Positions 25,791-33,473 of a stretch of 64,000 nucleotides of DNA are shown in pieces (position 1 is the stretch's first letter; every line of letters begins with the position of its first letter). The translations under genes and the position numbers were made by a program. The notes below the pieces were generated by a model that saw nothing but the letters and a program-made list of their open reading frames with translations, made no database searches and was not told the origin of the DNA. Source of the stretch: Nocardioides sp. Root1257 (GTDB lineage: Bacteria > Actinomycetota > Actinomycetes > Propionibacteriales > Nocardioidaceae); assembly GCF_001425175.1 (NCBI RefSeq), contig NZ_LMDV01000001.1, positions 1 through 64,000 of the forward strand, written 5' to 3'.

Positions 25791-26804
25791 GCCTAGGGCA
25801 TCGGAGCGGGCTTCGGACAGAGCGTCCAGCAGTGATCTGGTTCGCGCCGGCGGACGGACCGCGATCCGCACCCACGACGGGCCGAGACCGGGGAACGTGT
25901 CGGCACGTCGTACGGCGATCCCGGCGACGCGCAGCGCGTCGTGCACGCCGTCGCCGACGTCGGCGAGCACGAAGCTCGCGTGCGACGCGATGTGACGGAT
26001 CCCCATGGTTGAAAGGGATTCCTCGAGGTGGCGACGCCACTCGGCGATCTCCTCGGCGCGTCGGCGACTCTCGGACACCGCCTCCTCGGTGCAGCAGGCC
26101 AGCATCGCGGCGGCGGCCGTGCTGGAGACCGACCACGGCACCTGCTCGCGGCGCAGGGCGGCCACGACGGCCGGATCGCCGAGCAGGTAGCCGGCCCGGA
26201 CGCCGGGGATGCCCCAGTGCTTGGTGAGGCTGCGGGTCACGACGAGCCCGGGGTGCCGGTCGGCGGCCAGCGTCTCGGGCTCACCGGGGACTGCGTCCAT
26301 GAAGGCCTCGTCGACGAGGACCAGCCGACCGGGGCGGAGCAGGTCGGTGAGGGTCGGGCGCGGGTGCAGGACGCCGGTGGGGTTCGTCGGGTTGCCGACG
26401 ACCACGAGGTCGGCGTCGTCGGGGATGACTCCGGGGTCGAGGGTGAAGTCGTCGCCGAGCACCACCTCGGTGACGTCGTGACCGGCCTGCAGCAGCGCCG
26501 CGTGCGGCTCGGTGAACTGCGGGTGCACGACGACCGGTCGCTCCCAGCGGCGCAGCCGGGCGATGAGTGAGAACGCCTCCGCGGCGCCCGCCGTCGCGAG
26601 GACCTCGTCCGGATCTCGACCGTGACGGGCGGCGACGGCTCCTTCGGCCGCGGTCGCCGAGGGGTAGCTGCCGGCAGCGTCCAGACCCCCGCGCAGGGCG
26701 GCGTCCAGCCACGCGGGTCGCGGCCCGTCGTACACGTTGACGGCGAAGTCGAGCAGGCCGTCACGGACCTCGACGTCGCCGTGGTGCCGGAGCGGGTCAC
26801 GCAC
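25788..26804 (-). CDS. cobC: Threonine-phosphate decarboxylase-like PLP enzyme CobC
   Basis: The 338-residue fold-type I PLP enzyme is of the CobD(Salmonella)/CobC class and is related to histidinol-phosphate aminotransferase. It has the GNPTNPTGVLHPR motif, the VDEAFMD strand and the PLP lysine in TRSLTKHWGIPGVR. It should make (R)-1-aminopropan-2-ol phosphate or an equivalent linker. GTG at 26804 overlaps the cobB stop by eight bases. An amino-acid aminotransferase activity cannot be excluded from sequence, but the operon supports the cobalamin role. Confidence 0.85.
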   Translation of the reverse strand: MRDPLRHHGDVEVRDGLLDFAVNVYDGPRPAWLDAALRGGLDAAGSYPSATAAEGAVAARHGRDPDEVLATAGAAEAFSLIARLRRWERPVVVHPQFTEPHAALLQAGHDVTEVVLGDDFTLDPGVIPDDADLVVVGNPTNPTGVLHPRPTLTDLLRPGRLVLVDEAFMDAVPGEPETLAADRHPGLVVTRSLTKHWGIPGVRAGYLLGDPAVVAALRREQVPWSVSSTAAAAMLACCTEEAVSESRRRAEEIAEWRRHLEESLSTMGIRHIASHASFVLADVGDGVHDALRVAGIAVRRADTFPGLGPSWVRIAVRPPARTRSLLDALSEARSDALG

Positions 26805-28104
26805 GGGCGTGCACCGCGTCCGCGAACCGCTGCGCCAGCTGGGGGTGACCGGCCCAGTGGGTGTGCAGGTAGGACGCGTACAGGCTCGGTCCGAGGAAGC
26901 CGAGGTCGCCGCCGGTGGGGCTGACCTGGGTGCGGTGGAACTCGTGCCCGGTCAGTGCCTCGCCCGCGCGGGTCAGGAGGCTGTCGGTGGTGGCGGTCAT
27001 CGTGGGGTACCTCAACGTCAGCCGCTCGGTCATCGCGGCCTCCGCCGCGATCGCGCCGACCATGGGGGAGGAGTCCAGTGACGAGCACAGGTAGAGCAGC
27101 CCCGCGCACTCGGCGACGGTCGGTACGCCGTCCGCGACCGCCGCCCCGAGCTGACGGCGCAGCGGCTCGTTGCCGGTGAGCTCGCGGGCGTGCACCTCCG
27201 GGAAGCCACCACCGAGGTAGATCCCCGCGGTCCCCTCCGGCAGCCGCTCGTCGTGCATCGGGTCGAAGGTGACGACGTCGCAGCCGGCTGCCCGGAGCAG
27301 CTCCTCGGTCTCGGCGTAGCGGAAGGTGAACGCGCGCCCACCGGCCATCGCGACCACCGGCCGCTCGGTGGTCGGGGGACGCACCTCGGCGGAGGGGTCC
27401 CACGGCTCCGCATCCAGGTCGGGCGCGGCGCGGGCGATATCGAGCACGGCGTCGAGGTCGACCTGCTCGGCGATCCGGTCGGCGAGCGTGTCCAGGGCGT
27501 GGGCGGCCTCGTCGCGCTCGGCGGCGGGCACCAGGCCGAGGTGCCGTGACGGCACGGCGAGCTCGGGGTCGCGCCCGAGGGTGCCCAGCACGGGCAGGTC
27601 GATCGAGTCGGCCACCTCGGCCGCGTGCCGCGGCGAGCCGGCTTGGTTGAGCACGACCCCGGCGATCCGCACCGAGGGGTCGTAGGTCGCCATGCCGTGC
27701 ACGACCGCGCCGATCGACCGTGAGGACCGGGAGATGTCGACGACCAGCACGATCGGCGAGTCGGTCAGGGTGGCGACGTGGGCCGTCGACGAGAAGCCGC
27801 GGGCGCCGACCTTGCCGTCGTAGAGACCCATCACGCCTTCGACGACGGCGATGTCGGCGCCACGCGCACCGTGCAGCAGCAGGGGAGCGATGCGGTGCTC
27901 GCCGACCAGGTGCGGGTCCAGGTTGCGGCCCGGCCGCCCGCACGCGAGCGCGTGGTAGCCCGGGTCGATGTAGTCGGGCCCGACCTTGTGCCCGCTCACC
28001 TCGTGCCCGACCCGGCGCAGGGCCGCCATCAGCCCGACGGAGACCGTGGTCTTGCCCTGTCCGGTGGCCGGCGCGGCGACGACCAGTCGCGGTAGTGCCG
28101 TCAC
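26797..28104 (-). CDS. cobB: Hydrogenobyrinic acid a,c-diamide synthase CobB
   Basis: The 435-residue glutamine amidotransferase has the P-loop PATGQGKTTVSVGLM, the GHKVGPDYIDPGYH and EGVMGLYDG motifs and the GATase Cys in VAECAGLLYL. It amidates the a and c side chains before cobalt insertion by CobN. The start is GTG at 28104 (GTGA overlap with cobO; a GTG at 28107 is equally possible). Confidence 0.94.
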   Translation of the reverse strand: MTALPRLVVAAPATGQGKTTVSVGLMAALRRVGHEVSGHKVGPDYIDPGYHALACGRPGRNLDPHLVGEHRIAPLLLHGARGADIAVVEGVMGLYDGKVGARGFSSTAHVATLTDSPIVLVVDISRSSRSIGAVVHGMATYDPSVRIAGVVLNQAGSPRHAAEVADSIDLPVLGTLGRDPELAVPSRHLGLVPAAERDEAAHALDTLADRIAEQVDLDAVLDIARAAPDLDAEPWDPSAEVRPPTTERPVVAMAGGRAFTFRYAETEELLRAAGCDVVTFDPMHDERLPEGTAGIYLGGGFPEVHARELTGNEPLRRQLGAAVADGVPTVAECAGLLYLCSSLDSSPMVGAIAAEAAMTERLTLRYPTMTATTDSLLTRAGEALTGHEFHRTQVSPTGGDLGFLGPSLYASYLHTHWAGHPQLAQRFADAVHARA

Positions 28105-28715
28105 CACTCGATGCCCTTCTGGCCCTTCTGGCCGCGGTCCATCTGGTGCTTGACCTTGGTCATCTCGGTGACCAGGTCGGCGGCGTCGACCAGGCGCGGG
28201 TGCGCGCGGCGGCCGGTGATCACGACGTACTGCCGCCCGGGCCGGCCGACGAGGGTCTCGACGACGTCCTCCACGTCCACCCAGCCCCACTCCATCGGGT
28301 AGGTGAACTCGTCGAGCACGTAGAGGTCGTGGGTCTCCTCGGCCAGGCGGCGCTTGATCTCCGCCCAGCCGGCGGCCGCGTCGGCGGCATGGTCCTCCGT
28401 CTCTCCGGCCTTGCGCGACCAGGACCACCCGGCGCCCATCTTGTGCCACTCGACCGGTCCGCCCTCGCCGGTCTGCTCGTGCAGCTCGCCGAGCCGCTCG
28501 AGCACGGTCTGCTCGCCGATGCGCCACTTCGCGGACTTCACGAACTGGAAGACCCCGACGTCCCAGCCCTGGTTCCAGGCCCGGATCGCGAGGCCGAAGG
28601 CCGCGGTCGACTTCCCCTTGCCGTCGCCGGTGTTGACCATCAGGAGCGGCTGGTTGCGGCGCTGCGCGGTGGTCAGCCCGTCGTCGGGCACGGTCGCGGG
28701 CTGTCCCTGGGGCAC
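28101..28715 (-). CDS. cobO: Cob(I)yrinic acid a,c-diamide adenosyltransferase CobO
   Basis: The 204-residue CobA/CobO-type adenosyltransferase has the P-loop NTGDGKGKSTAAFGLA, the FQFVKSAKW strand, the YVLDEFTYPMEWGWV Walker-B-like motif and ITGRRAHPRLVDAADLVTEM. It attaches the adenosyl group to cobalt. GTG at 28715 is one base after the bluB stop; a longer open frame upstream is only the antisense or out-of-frame shadow of bluB. Confidence 0.93.
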   Translation of the reverse strand: MPQGQPATVPDDGLTTAQRRNQPLLMVNTGDGKGKSTAAFGLAIRAWNQGWDVGVFQFVKSAKWRIGEQTVLERLGELHEQTGEGGPVEWHKMGAGWSWSRKAGETEDHAADAAAGWAEIKRRLAEETHDLYVLDEFTYPMEWGWVDVEDVVETLVGRPGRQYVVITGRRAHPRLVDAADLVTEMTKVKHQMDRGQKGQKGIEW

Positions 28716-28716
28716 C

Positions 28717-29346
28717 TCAGCACCCCCACGTCTCGTGGTGGACGGCGTGCCGGAGCGGGCGGCGCTCGCGCCACCCGTGTCGTTCGAGGTCGGGCGTCTC
28801 CTGCAGCCCGGTGACCGGCCCGAGACACAGCCACGCGACCGGCCGGACGCCGTCGGGCAGGCCGACCAGGTCGCCGAGGAACTCCTCGCGGTAGAACGAG
28901 ACCCACCCGACGCCGAGACCTTCGGCCGTCGCGGCGAGCCACAGGTTCTGGATCGCGAGGCAGGTGGAGTAGAGGCCGGCGTCGTCGATCGCGTGCCGGC
29001 CCAGCACCCGCGGTCCGCCGCGGCTCGGGTCGTAGGTGACGACCACGCCGAGTGCGGACTCGCGGATGCCTTCGATCCGAATGCGCTTGAACGCGGCACG
29101 TCGCTCGGCGGCGAGCGACGCCGCGTACGTCGCGCGCTCGGCGTGCACGTGCTCCTGGAAGCGGCGGCGGGTGGCGGGGTCGCGCACGAGGACGAAGTCC
29201 CACGGCTGGCTGTGGCCGACGCTCGGTGCGGCGTGGGCCGCGCCGAGGACCCGGTCGAGCACCACGTCGTCGAGCGGCTCGGCGCTGAACTCGGCACGGA
29301 CGTCGCGGCGCCGGGCGATGACGTCGTACAGCCCGGCGGTGCTCAT
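28717..29346 (-). CDS. bluB: 5,6-dimethylbenzimidazole synthase BluB
   Basis: The 209-residue flavin enzyme is of the nitroreductase fold and breaks down FMNH2 with O2 to give DMB. The BluB pattern is clear: RRRDVRAEF, PSVGHSQPWDFVLVRD, ESALGVVVTYDPSRGG and GVGWVSFYREE. Its presence predicts oxygen-dependent synthesis of true B12 with a DMB lower ligand. ATG at 29346 overlaps the chelatase stop (ATGA). Confidence 0.92.
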   Translation of the reverse strand: MSTAGLYDVIARRRDVRAEFSAEPLDDVVLDRVLGAAHAAPSVGHSQPWDFVLVRDPATRRRFQEHVHAERATYAASLAAERRAAFKRIRIEGIRESALGVVVTYDPSRGGPRVLGRHAIDDAGLYSTCLAIQNLWLAATAEGLGVGWVSFYREEFLGDLVGLPDGVRPVAWLCLGPVTGLQETPDLERHGWRERRPLRHAVHHETWGC

Positions 29347-31334
29347 GCGGCCCGTCCGTGCCGCACGACTCCGGCGAGCGCCTCGGCACTCACCTCCGCG
29401 ATGGGGACGTGCTCGGCGCCGAGGTGCTGGGCCAGCACGGAGGCGAGCCCCAGCCGCATCGCGCCGCTCTCGCAGTCGACGACCAGGCTCGCGACGCCGG
29501 CCCGGGCCAGCGCGCCGGCTGCCTGGCGGGAGCGCTCGACCGCAGCGGAGCCGCTGGTCGCCCGGCCGTCGGTGACGACGACGAGCAGCGGGCGGCGCCG
29601 AGGGTCGCGGACGCGCTCGAGCTCCAGCACCCGGGCCGCCTCGAGGAGGCCCTCGGCGAGCGGCGTGCGCCCGCCGGCCGGCAGCTCCTCCAGCCGCGCC
29701 GCTGCGATCTCGACCGAGTACGTCGGCGGCAGCGCGAGGTCGGCGTCGCCGCCGCGGAACGTCACGAGCCCGACCTTGTCGCGGCGCTGGTAGGCGTCGA
29801 GCAGCAGTGACAGGATCGCCGCCTTCACCTGCTCCATCCGCTTGCGGGCGGCCATCGAGCCGGAGGCGTCGACGCAGAAGAGCACCAGGTTGGACTCCTG
29901 ACCCTCCCGGGTCGCGATGCGCAGGTCGTCGGCGCGCAGCAGCAGGCGACCCGTCGTACGCCCTCGGGCGCGCTGGTGGGGTGCGGCGGCGCGCACCGTC
30001 TCGGTCAGGTGCAGCGCCCCGGTGCCGCCGGGGCGCGAGCCGATCCGACGTCCGTTGTCGGTGACGGCGCGACTGCGGCGGCCGGCCTCACCGGTCCCGA
30101 CGCCGCGGACCGTGAACAGCTGGGGTCGGTACGTCGCACCGGGGGCGACGGTGGACTCCGCGGTGCCGGGGTTTCGAGACGGTTGCTGCGCAACCTCCTC
30201 AACCGCCGAGTCGCCCCCGTCGGTGGTGGAGGAAGGCGCGCCAGCGCTGTCGCCTTCGTCGAAACCACCACCCGGCGGATCGGGATCAGGCTCGGGGTCC
30301 GGATCGGGCTCGGGGTCGTCCTCGCCGAGGACGTCGTCCAGCAGCGACTCGTCGAGGCCGGGGGCATCGAACGGGTTGCGCCGCCGCCGGTGCGGGAGCG
30401 CGAGCAGCGCCGCGGCCCGGACGTCCTCGGTGGTGACGGCGGTGCGGCCGTGCCAGGCGGCATGGGCGACGGCGGTGCGCGCGGTGACGATGTCGGCGCG
30501 CATGCCGTCCACCTCGCAGGCGGCGCACAGCTCCGCGATCCGGAGCAGCATCTCGTCGGACAGCTCGACGTCGGCGACCCGCGCGCGGGCGGCCTCGATG
30601 CGAGCCGTGAGGGCGCGCTCCTCGGCGGCGTACGCCGCGGCGAACCCCTCCGGGTCGGCGTCGTAGGCCATCCGGCGGCGGACGACCTCGACCCGCTGCG
30701 CCGGGTCGCGCGGCGCCGCGACCTCGACCGTCAACCCGAACCGGTCGAGCAGCTGCGGCCGGAGCTCACCCTCCTCCGGGTTCATGGTGCCGACCAGCAC
30801 GAACCGGGCGGCGTGCTCGACGGAGACGCCGTCCCGCTCGACGGTCGAGCGGCCCATGGCGGCCGCGTCGAGCAGCAGGTCGACGAGGTGGTCGTGCAGC
30901 AGGTTGACCTCGTCGACGTAGAGGATCCCGCGGTGCGCGCGGGCGAGCAGCCCGGGCTCGTACTCGGCCTTCCCCTCCGACAGCGCCCGCTCGAGGTGCA
31001 GCGAGCCGAGCACCCGGTCCTCGGTGGCGCCGACGGGCAGCTCGACCAGGCGTACGGCGCGGGTCTCGACCGGAGCGTCCGCAGGGAACGGGCCGTCCGG
31101 CGAGAGCGACCCGCGGTCGCGGGGATCGCTGGAGAACCGGTCGCCGGCGACCACGTCGATCGGCGGCAGCACGCCGGCGAGGGCACGGACGATCGTCGAC
31201 TTCGCGGTGCCCTTCTCGCCGCGCACCAGGACGCCGCCGATGTCGGGGGAGACGGTCGTGAGGACCAGGGCGAGTGCCATGCCGGCCGGCTCGTCCGAGC
31301 CGACGACGGCACTGAAGGGGTACTGCTGTGGCAT
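29343..31334 (-). CDS. ChlI/ChlD-fused AAA-VWA protein, putative cobaltochelatase partner of CobN
   Basis: The 663-residue protein has an N-terminal AAA+ ATPase (1-340) with Walker A GEKGTAKST and Walker B ILYVDEVNLL, an acidic-Pro linker (about 335-400) and a C-terminal VWA domain with the MIDAS motif DASGSM (about 500). This fused form replaces CobS/CobT-type subunits in actinobacteria and probably drives CobN. The linker contains two palindrome-derived peptides (GGFDEG...PSSTT at 356-371, and AVEEVAQQPSRNP). The ATG at 31334 is downstream of a cobalamin riboswitch. A magnesium chelatase role is unlikely without chlorophyll genes. Confidence 0.9.
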   Translation of the reverse strand: MPQQYPFSAVVGSDEPAGMALALVLTTVSPDIGGVLVRGEKGTAKSTIVRALAGVLPPIDVVAGDRFSSDPRDRGSLSPDGPFPADAPVETRAVRLVELPVGATEDRVLGSLHLERALSEGKAEYEPGLLARAHRGILYVDEVNLLHDHLVDLLLDAAAMGRSTVERDGVSVEHAARFVLVGTMNPEEGELRPQLLDRFGLTVEVAAPRDPAQRVEVVRRRMAYDADPEGFAAAYAAEERALTARIEAARARVADVELSDEMLLRIAELCAACEVDGMRADIVTARTAVAHAAWHGRTAVTTEDVRAAALLALPHRRRRNPFDAPGLDESLLDDVLGEDDPEPDPDPEPDPDPPGGGFDEGDSAGAPSSTTDGGDSAVEEVAQQPSRNPGTAESTVAPGATYRPQLFTVRGVGTGEAGRRSRAVTDNGRRIGSRPGGTGALHLTETVRAAAPHQRARGRTTGRLLLRADDLRIATREGQESNLVLFCVDASGSMAARKRMEQVKAAILSLLLDAYQRRDKVGLVTFRGGDADLALPPTYSVEIAAARLEELPAGGRTPLAEGLLEAARVLELERVRDPRRRPLLVVVTDGRATSGSAAVERSRQAAGALARAGVASLVVDCESGAMRLGLASVLAQHLGAEHVPIAEVSAEALAGVVRHGRAA
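30170..30204. repeat. REP-like palindromic element in the chelatase linker (copy 1)
   Basis: The plus strand reads GGTTTCGAGAC, then GGTTGC-TGC-GCAACC, then TCCTCAACC. The inner arms GGTTGC/GCAACC and the outer GGTT/AACC and GAG/CTC arms match the element in cobN. It is read in the opposite orientation in the protein, giving AVEEVAQQPSRNP, and the frame stays open. Confidence 0.75.
30222..30269. repeat. REP-like palindromic element in the chelatase linker (copy 2)
   Basis: On the minus strand this 48-bp stretch starts GGTGGTTTCGACGAAGGCG and ends CGCCTTCCTCCACCACC. It has AGGCG/CGCCT inner arms and GGTGGT/ACCACC outer arms. It begins exactly at codon 356 and is translated GGFDEGDSAGAPSSTT, in the same orientation and frame as the cobN copy (GGFETGLRPSSTT). 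Confidence 0.7.
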
Positions 31335-31383
31335 GAGAGGCTCCCGCTCGCTCGCCAACGGACATCGGATGATGCGTGGCGCG

Positions 31384-31525
31384 AGGCCGGTCTTCGGACT
31401 TCCCGGGTCTGTGTCTCCACAGCCACGGGTCACCGCAGCGGGCCTGTGCCGGACTCTCACCGGCTTCCCAGATTCTCCCCTCCGCCGAGTCGCAGCGTTC
31501 GGGGCACCTCGTGCCGTCGGTCAGG
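31384..31525 (-). promoter_or_regulatory. Cobalamin riboswitch upstream of the chelatase-bluB-cobOBC operon
   Basis: On the minus strand the region has GGCACGAGGTGCC (a short hairpin), then GAAGCCGGTGAGAGTCCGGC, a GCTGCGGTGAC element and the B12 box AGTCCGAAGACCGGCC (31384-31399). The order and spacing are canonical. Its 5' edge touches the 3' end of the upstream kinase gene on the same strand. Confidence 0.93.
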
Positions 31526-32081
31526 CTAGCGGCTCGACGACCTCGCGCAGCCAGCGGTCCACGTCGCGTCGGCTGCGCAGGTGCACGATCGGCAGGTCGG
31601 GCCGCTCGGCCGCGACGGCCGGCAGGCGCTCGTCGTACAGGTTCCGGGTGCTGATCGCCCACCGCACGATGTGCTCGTCGTCGGTGAAGAAGTGCCAGAG
31701 CGGGCCTTCCTGGTTCCCGTTCCAGAGCTCCTCGCGACGCAGGCGGCGCCGCAGCGTGCGGCGTACGACGCGGCTCAGGGTCAGCGGGAACGGCAGGTCC
31801 ACCCACACCATCAGGTCGGCACGCTCGGTCAGCAGCGGCCGCGCGTAGTCGTACTGCCACTCGCACACCCACCGGTCCGCGCCGACGACCGCGTCGACGT
31901 CGGCCTCGAACTCCGGTCGCTTGGTCCAGCCCGGTCCGTGGTGCAGCGCGTCCATCTCGGTGTGCGGCAGCCCGAGGACGTCACCGACCCGCCGCGCGAG
32001 CGTGCTCTTGCCGGAGCCTGCGACGCCGGCGATCGCCACGCGCTGCGGCCGGTGGGGCAGCGGGTCCGTGGCGGTGAGCAC
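31521..32081 (-). CDS. P-loop nucleotide kinase-like protein (adenylate kinase/FlaR-like)
   Basis: The 186-residue cytoplasmic protein has an N-terminal Walker A (GVAGSGKSTLARRVGD), an EMDALHHGPGW loop, and a lid-like Arg-rich segment (SRVVRRTLRRRLRREELW). This is the pattern of the adenylate-kinase-like proteins sometimes annotated as topology modulation protein FlaR. The substrate is unknown. GTG at 32081 is used. It lies just upstream of the cobalamin riboswitch of the chelatase operon on the same strand, but shows no functional link to it. Confidence 0.7.
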   Translation of the reverse strand: MLTATDPLPHRPQRVAIAGVAGSGKSTLARRVGDVLGLPHTEMDALHHGPGWTKRPEFEADVDAVVGADRWVCEWQYDYARPLLTERADLMVWVDLPFPLTLSRVVRRTLRRRLRREELWNGNQEGPLWHFFTDDEHIVRWAISTRNLYDERLPAVAAERPDLPIVHLRSRRDVDRWLREVVEPLA

Positions 32082-32110
32082 CGCGGAATCCTACGGCGGA
32101 CCCGATTCGT

Positions 32111-32140
32111 GTAACGCGCCGACACCTCAGGGATGACAGC
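32111..32140 (+). promoter_or_regulatory. Possible ECF-type promoter of the sigma-factor operon
   Basis: A GTAACG block at 32111-32116 resembles the -35 element (GTAAC/GGAAC) of ECF sigma promoters. A GGATGACA stretch about 15 bases later could hold the -10 region. It lies 48 bases before the membrane-protein/sigma operon, which would fit autoregulation. The -10 element is not convincing. Confidence 0.3.
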
Positions 32141-32158
32141 ATCTCTCGAGGAGGACGC

Positions 32159-32920
32159 ATGACACCGACGGGCAGCGACCGGGACTGGTCGGACCACCAC
32201 GGCACCGTGATCCGTGAGGCCGCGCCCGACGTGCCGGAGTGGACCGAGGCGGAGCGGGAGGCGCTCTGGCAGCGGGTCGACGCCGCCGACCCGACCCCCG
32301 CCGTACGCCGCCGACGCTGGCGGCCCGCCGTGGCCGGGGCCGTCGTCGTGCTGCTCGGCGTCGGTGTCGCCGGCGCGGCAGCGGGCAACGTCTTCAGCGC
32401 GCACACCGGCCGAGGTCCGGCTGACGCGGAGGACGTCGAGCTCGGCGGACCCGGGGAGCGACTCGACCCGCGGGCGCCCGACTTCGCCGCGGTCATCGAC
32501 GACCTGACCACCGACATCAGGTTCCCCACCGCGAAGTCTCGTGCGGGCGCGCTGTCGTGGGACGTCGACAACTACGCGGGCGACCGGTCCGGCGGCTCCA
32601 CCGTGTCGACCGGAGCCGTGCGACTGTGGGTGGCCGGTCACGCGCTGTGCGCGTGGAGCGACACCTGGGCGGTCGCCCTGCGGACCGGCGACCGCGCGGG
32701 CGAGGAGCGGGCCGCCGACGTGGTCCTCGACGCGCGGACCTGGCCGTCGATCACCGACACCGACCCCGACCTGGCCAACGACTCCGAGTTCGCCTGGCTC
32801 CCTCACCTCGAGCAGGCGGTCCGCACCGACGACCCGGCAGCGGCGAGGGCCGCACTCCGCGGCAACCAGTCCTGCATGCCCGGACTCGCCCCCGAGCTGG
32901 GGCTGGGCAAGCGATGGTGA
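32159..32920 (+). CDS. Single-pass membrane protein, possible ECF sigma partner (unrecognised)
   Basis: The 253-residue protein has an acidic, Trp-containing cytoplasmic N-terminus (1-50), one transmembrane helix (about 54-76, PAVAGAVVVLLGVGVAGAAAG) and an extracytoplasmic domain of about 175 residues with two Cys (around 160 and 240). I do not recognise a family. The GAGGAGG ribosome site and ATG at 32159 are clear. It overlaps the ECF sigma gene by seven bases, so an anti-sigma or sensor role is plausible, but there is no zinc-binding anti-sigma (ZAS) motif. Confidence 0.6.
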   Translation: MTPTGSDRDWSDHHGTVIREAAPDVPEWTEAEREALWQRVDAADPTPAVRRRRWRPAVAGAVVVLLGVGVAGAAAGNVFSAHTGRGPADAEDVELGGPGERLDPRAPDFAAVIDDLTTDIRFPTAKSRAGALSWDVDNYAGDRSGGSTVSTGAVRLWVAGHALCAWSDTWAVALRTGDRAGEERAADVVLDARTWPSITDTDPDLANDSEFAWLPHLEQAVRTDDPAAARAALRGNQSCMPGLAPELGLGKRW

Positions 32921-33462
32921 GGCAGCCCGCGTCGCGCGCCGACGTGGAGGAGCTCTACCGACGCCACGCCGGCGAGCTGCGCGGCTACCTCTACCGCCGG
33001 GCCGGGCAGGCGGGTGCCGACCTGCTGGGTGAGGTCTTCGTCGTGGCGCTCCAGCGCCTCGACGACCTGCCCGACCCCGACGTACGACGGGCCTGGCTGT
33101 TCGGCGTGGCCCGGCGGTTGCTGCTGGCGGCCCAGCGAGACGTCCGGCAGCGCCACGACGCCGAGGGCGAGCGCGCGAGGTTCGTCGAGCCCGCTGACGA
33201 CCACGGCGCCGACGGCGACGACGCCGACCGGGCCGGGCGGACCGCAGCGGTCCGGGCCGCGCTCGACTCCCTGAGCGAGCCGGACCGCGAGCTCGTCCGG
33301 CTCACCGAGTGGGAGCGCCTCCCGATCGCCGACGCGGCCGTGGTGCTGGGCCTGCGGCCCGGCACCGCACGGGTGCGCCTGCACCGGGCGCGCCGGGCGC
33401 TGGCGGCGCACCCGGCACTGGCAGACCTGAGCCCGCCGCGGAGCCTGACCCGCGGAGGCTAG
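32914..33462 (+). CDS. ECF-type RNA polymerase sigma factor
   Basis: The 182-residue sigma-70 family protein has region 2 at about 9-70 (VEELYRRHAGELRGYLYRRAG, RRAWLFGVARRLLLAA), a charged linker, and region 4 at about 110-165 (LDSLSEPDRELVRL, then IADAAVVLGLRPGTARVRLHRARRAL). ATG at 32914 is followed directly by GTG at 32917, which would give a GTGA overlap; either is possible. cobL follows after 11 bases in the same direction, so cobLM may be transcribed from the sigma operon. Confidence 0.85.
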   Translation: MVRQPASRADVEELYRRHAGELRGYLYRRAGQAGADLLGEVFVVALQRLDDLPDPDVRRAWLFGVARRLLLAAQRDVRQRHDAEGERARFVEPADDHGADGDDADRAGRTAAVRAALDSLSEPDRELVRLTEWERLPIADAAVVLGLRPGTARVRLHRARRALAAHPALADLSPPRSLTRGG

Positions 33463-33473
33463 GGTCTTGCGTC

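Noticed and set aside
29343..31334. Magnesium chelatase for chlorophyll synthesis
   Set aside because: The gene is in a riboswitch-controlled cobalamin operon and no bacteriochlorophyll genes are present. The fused form is known as a probable CobN partner.
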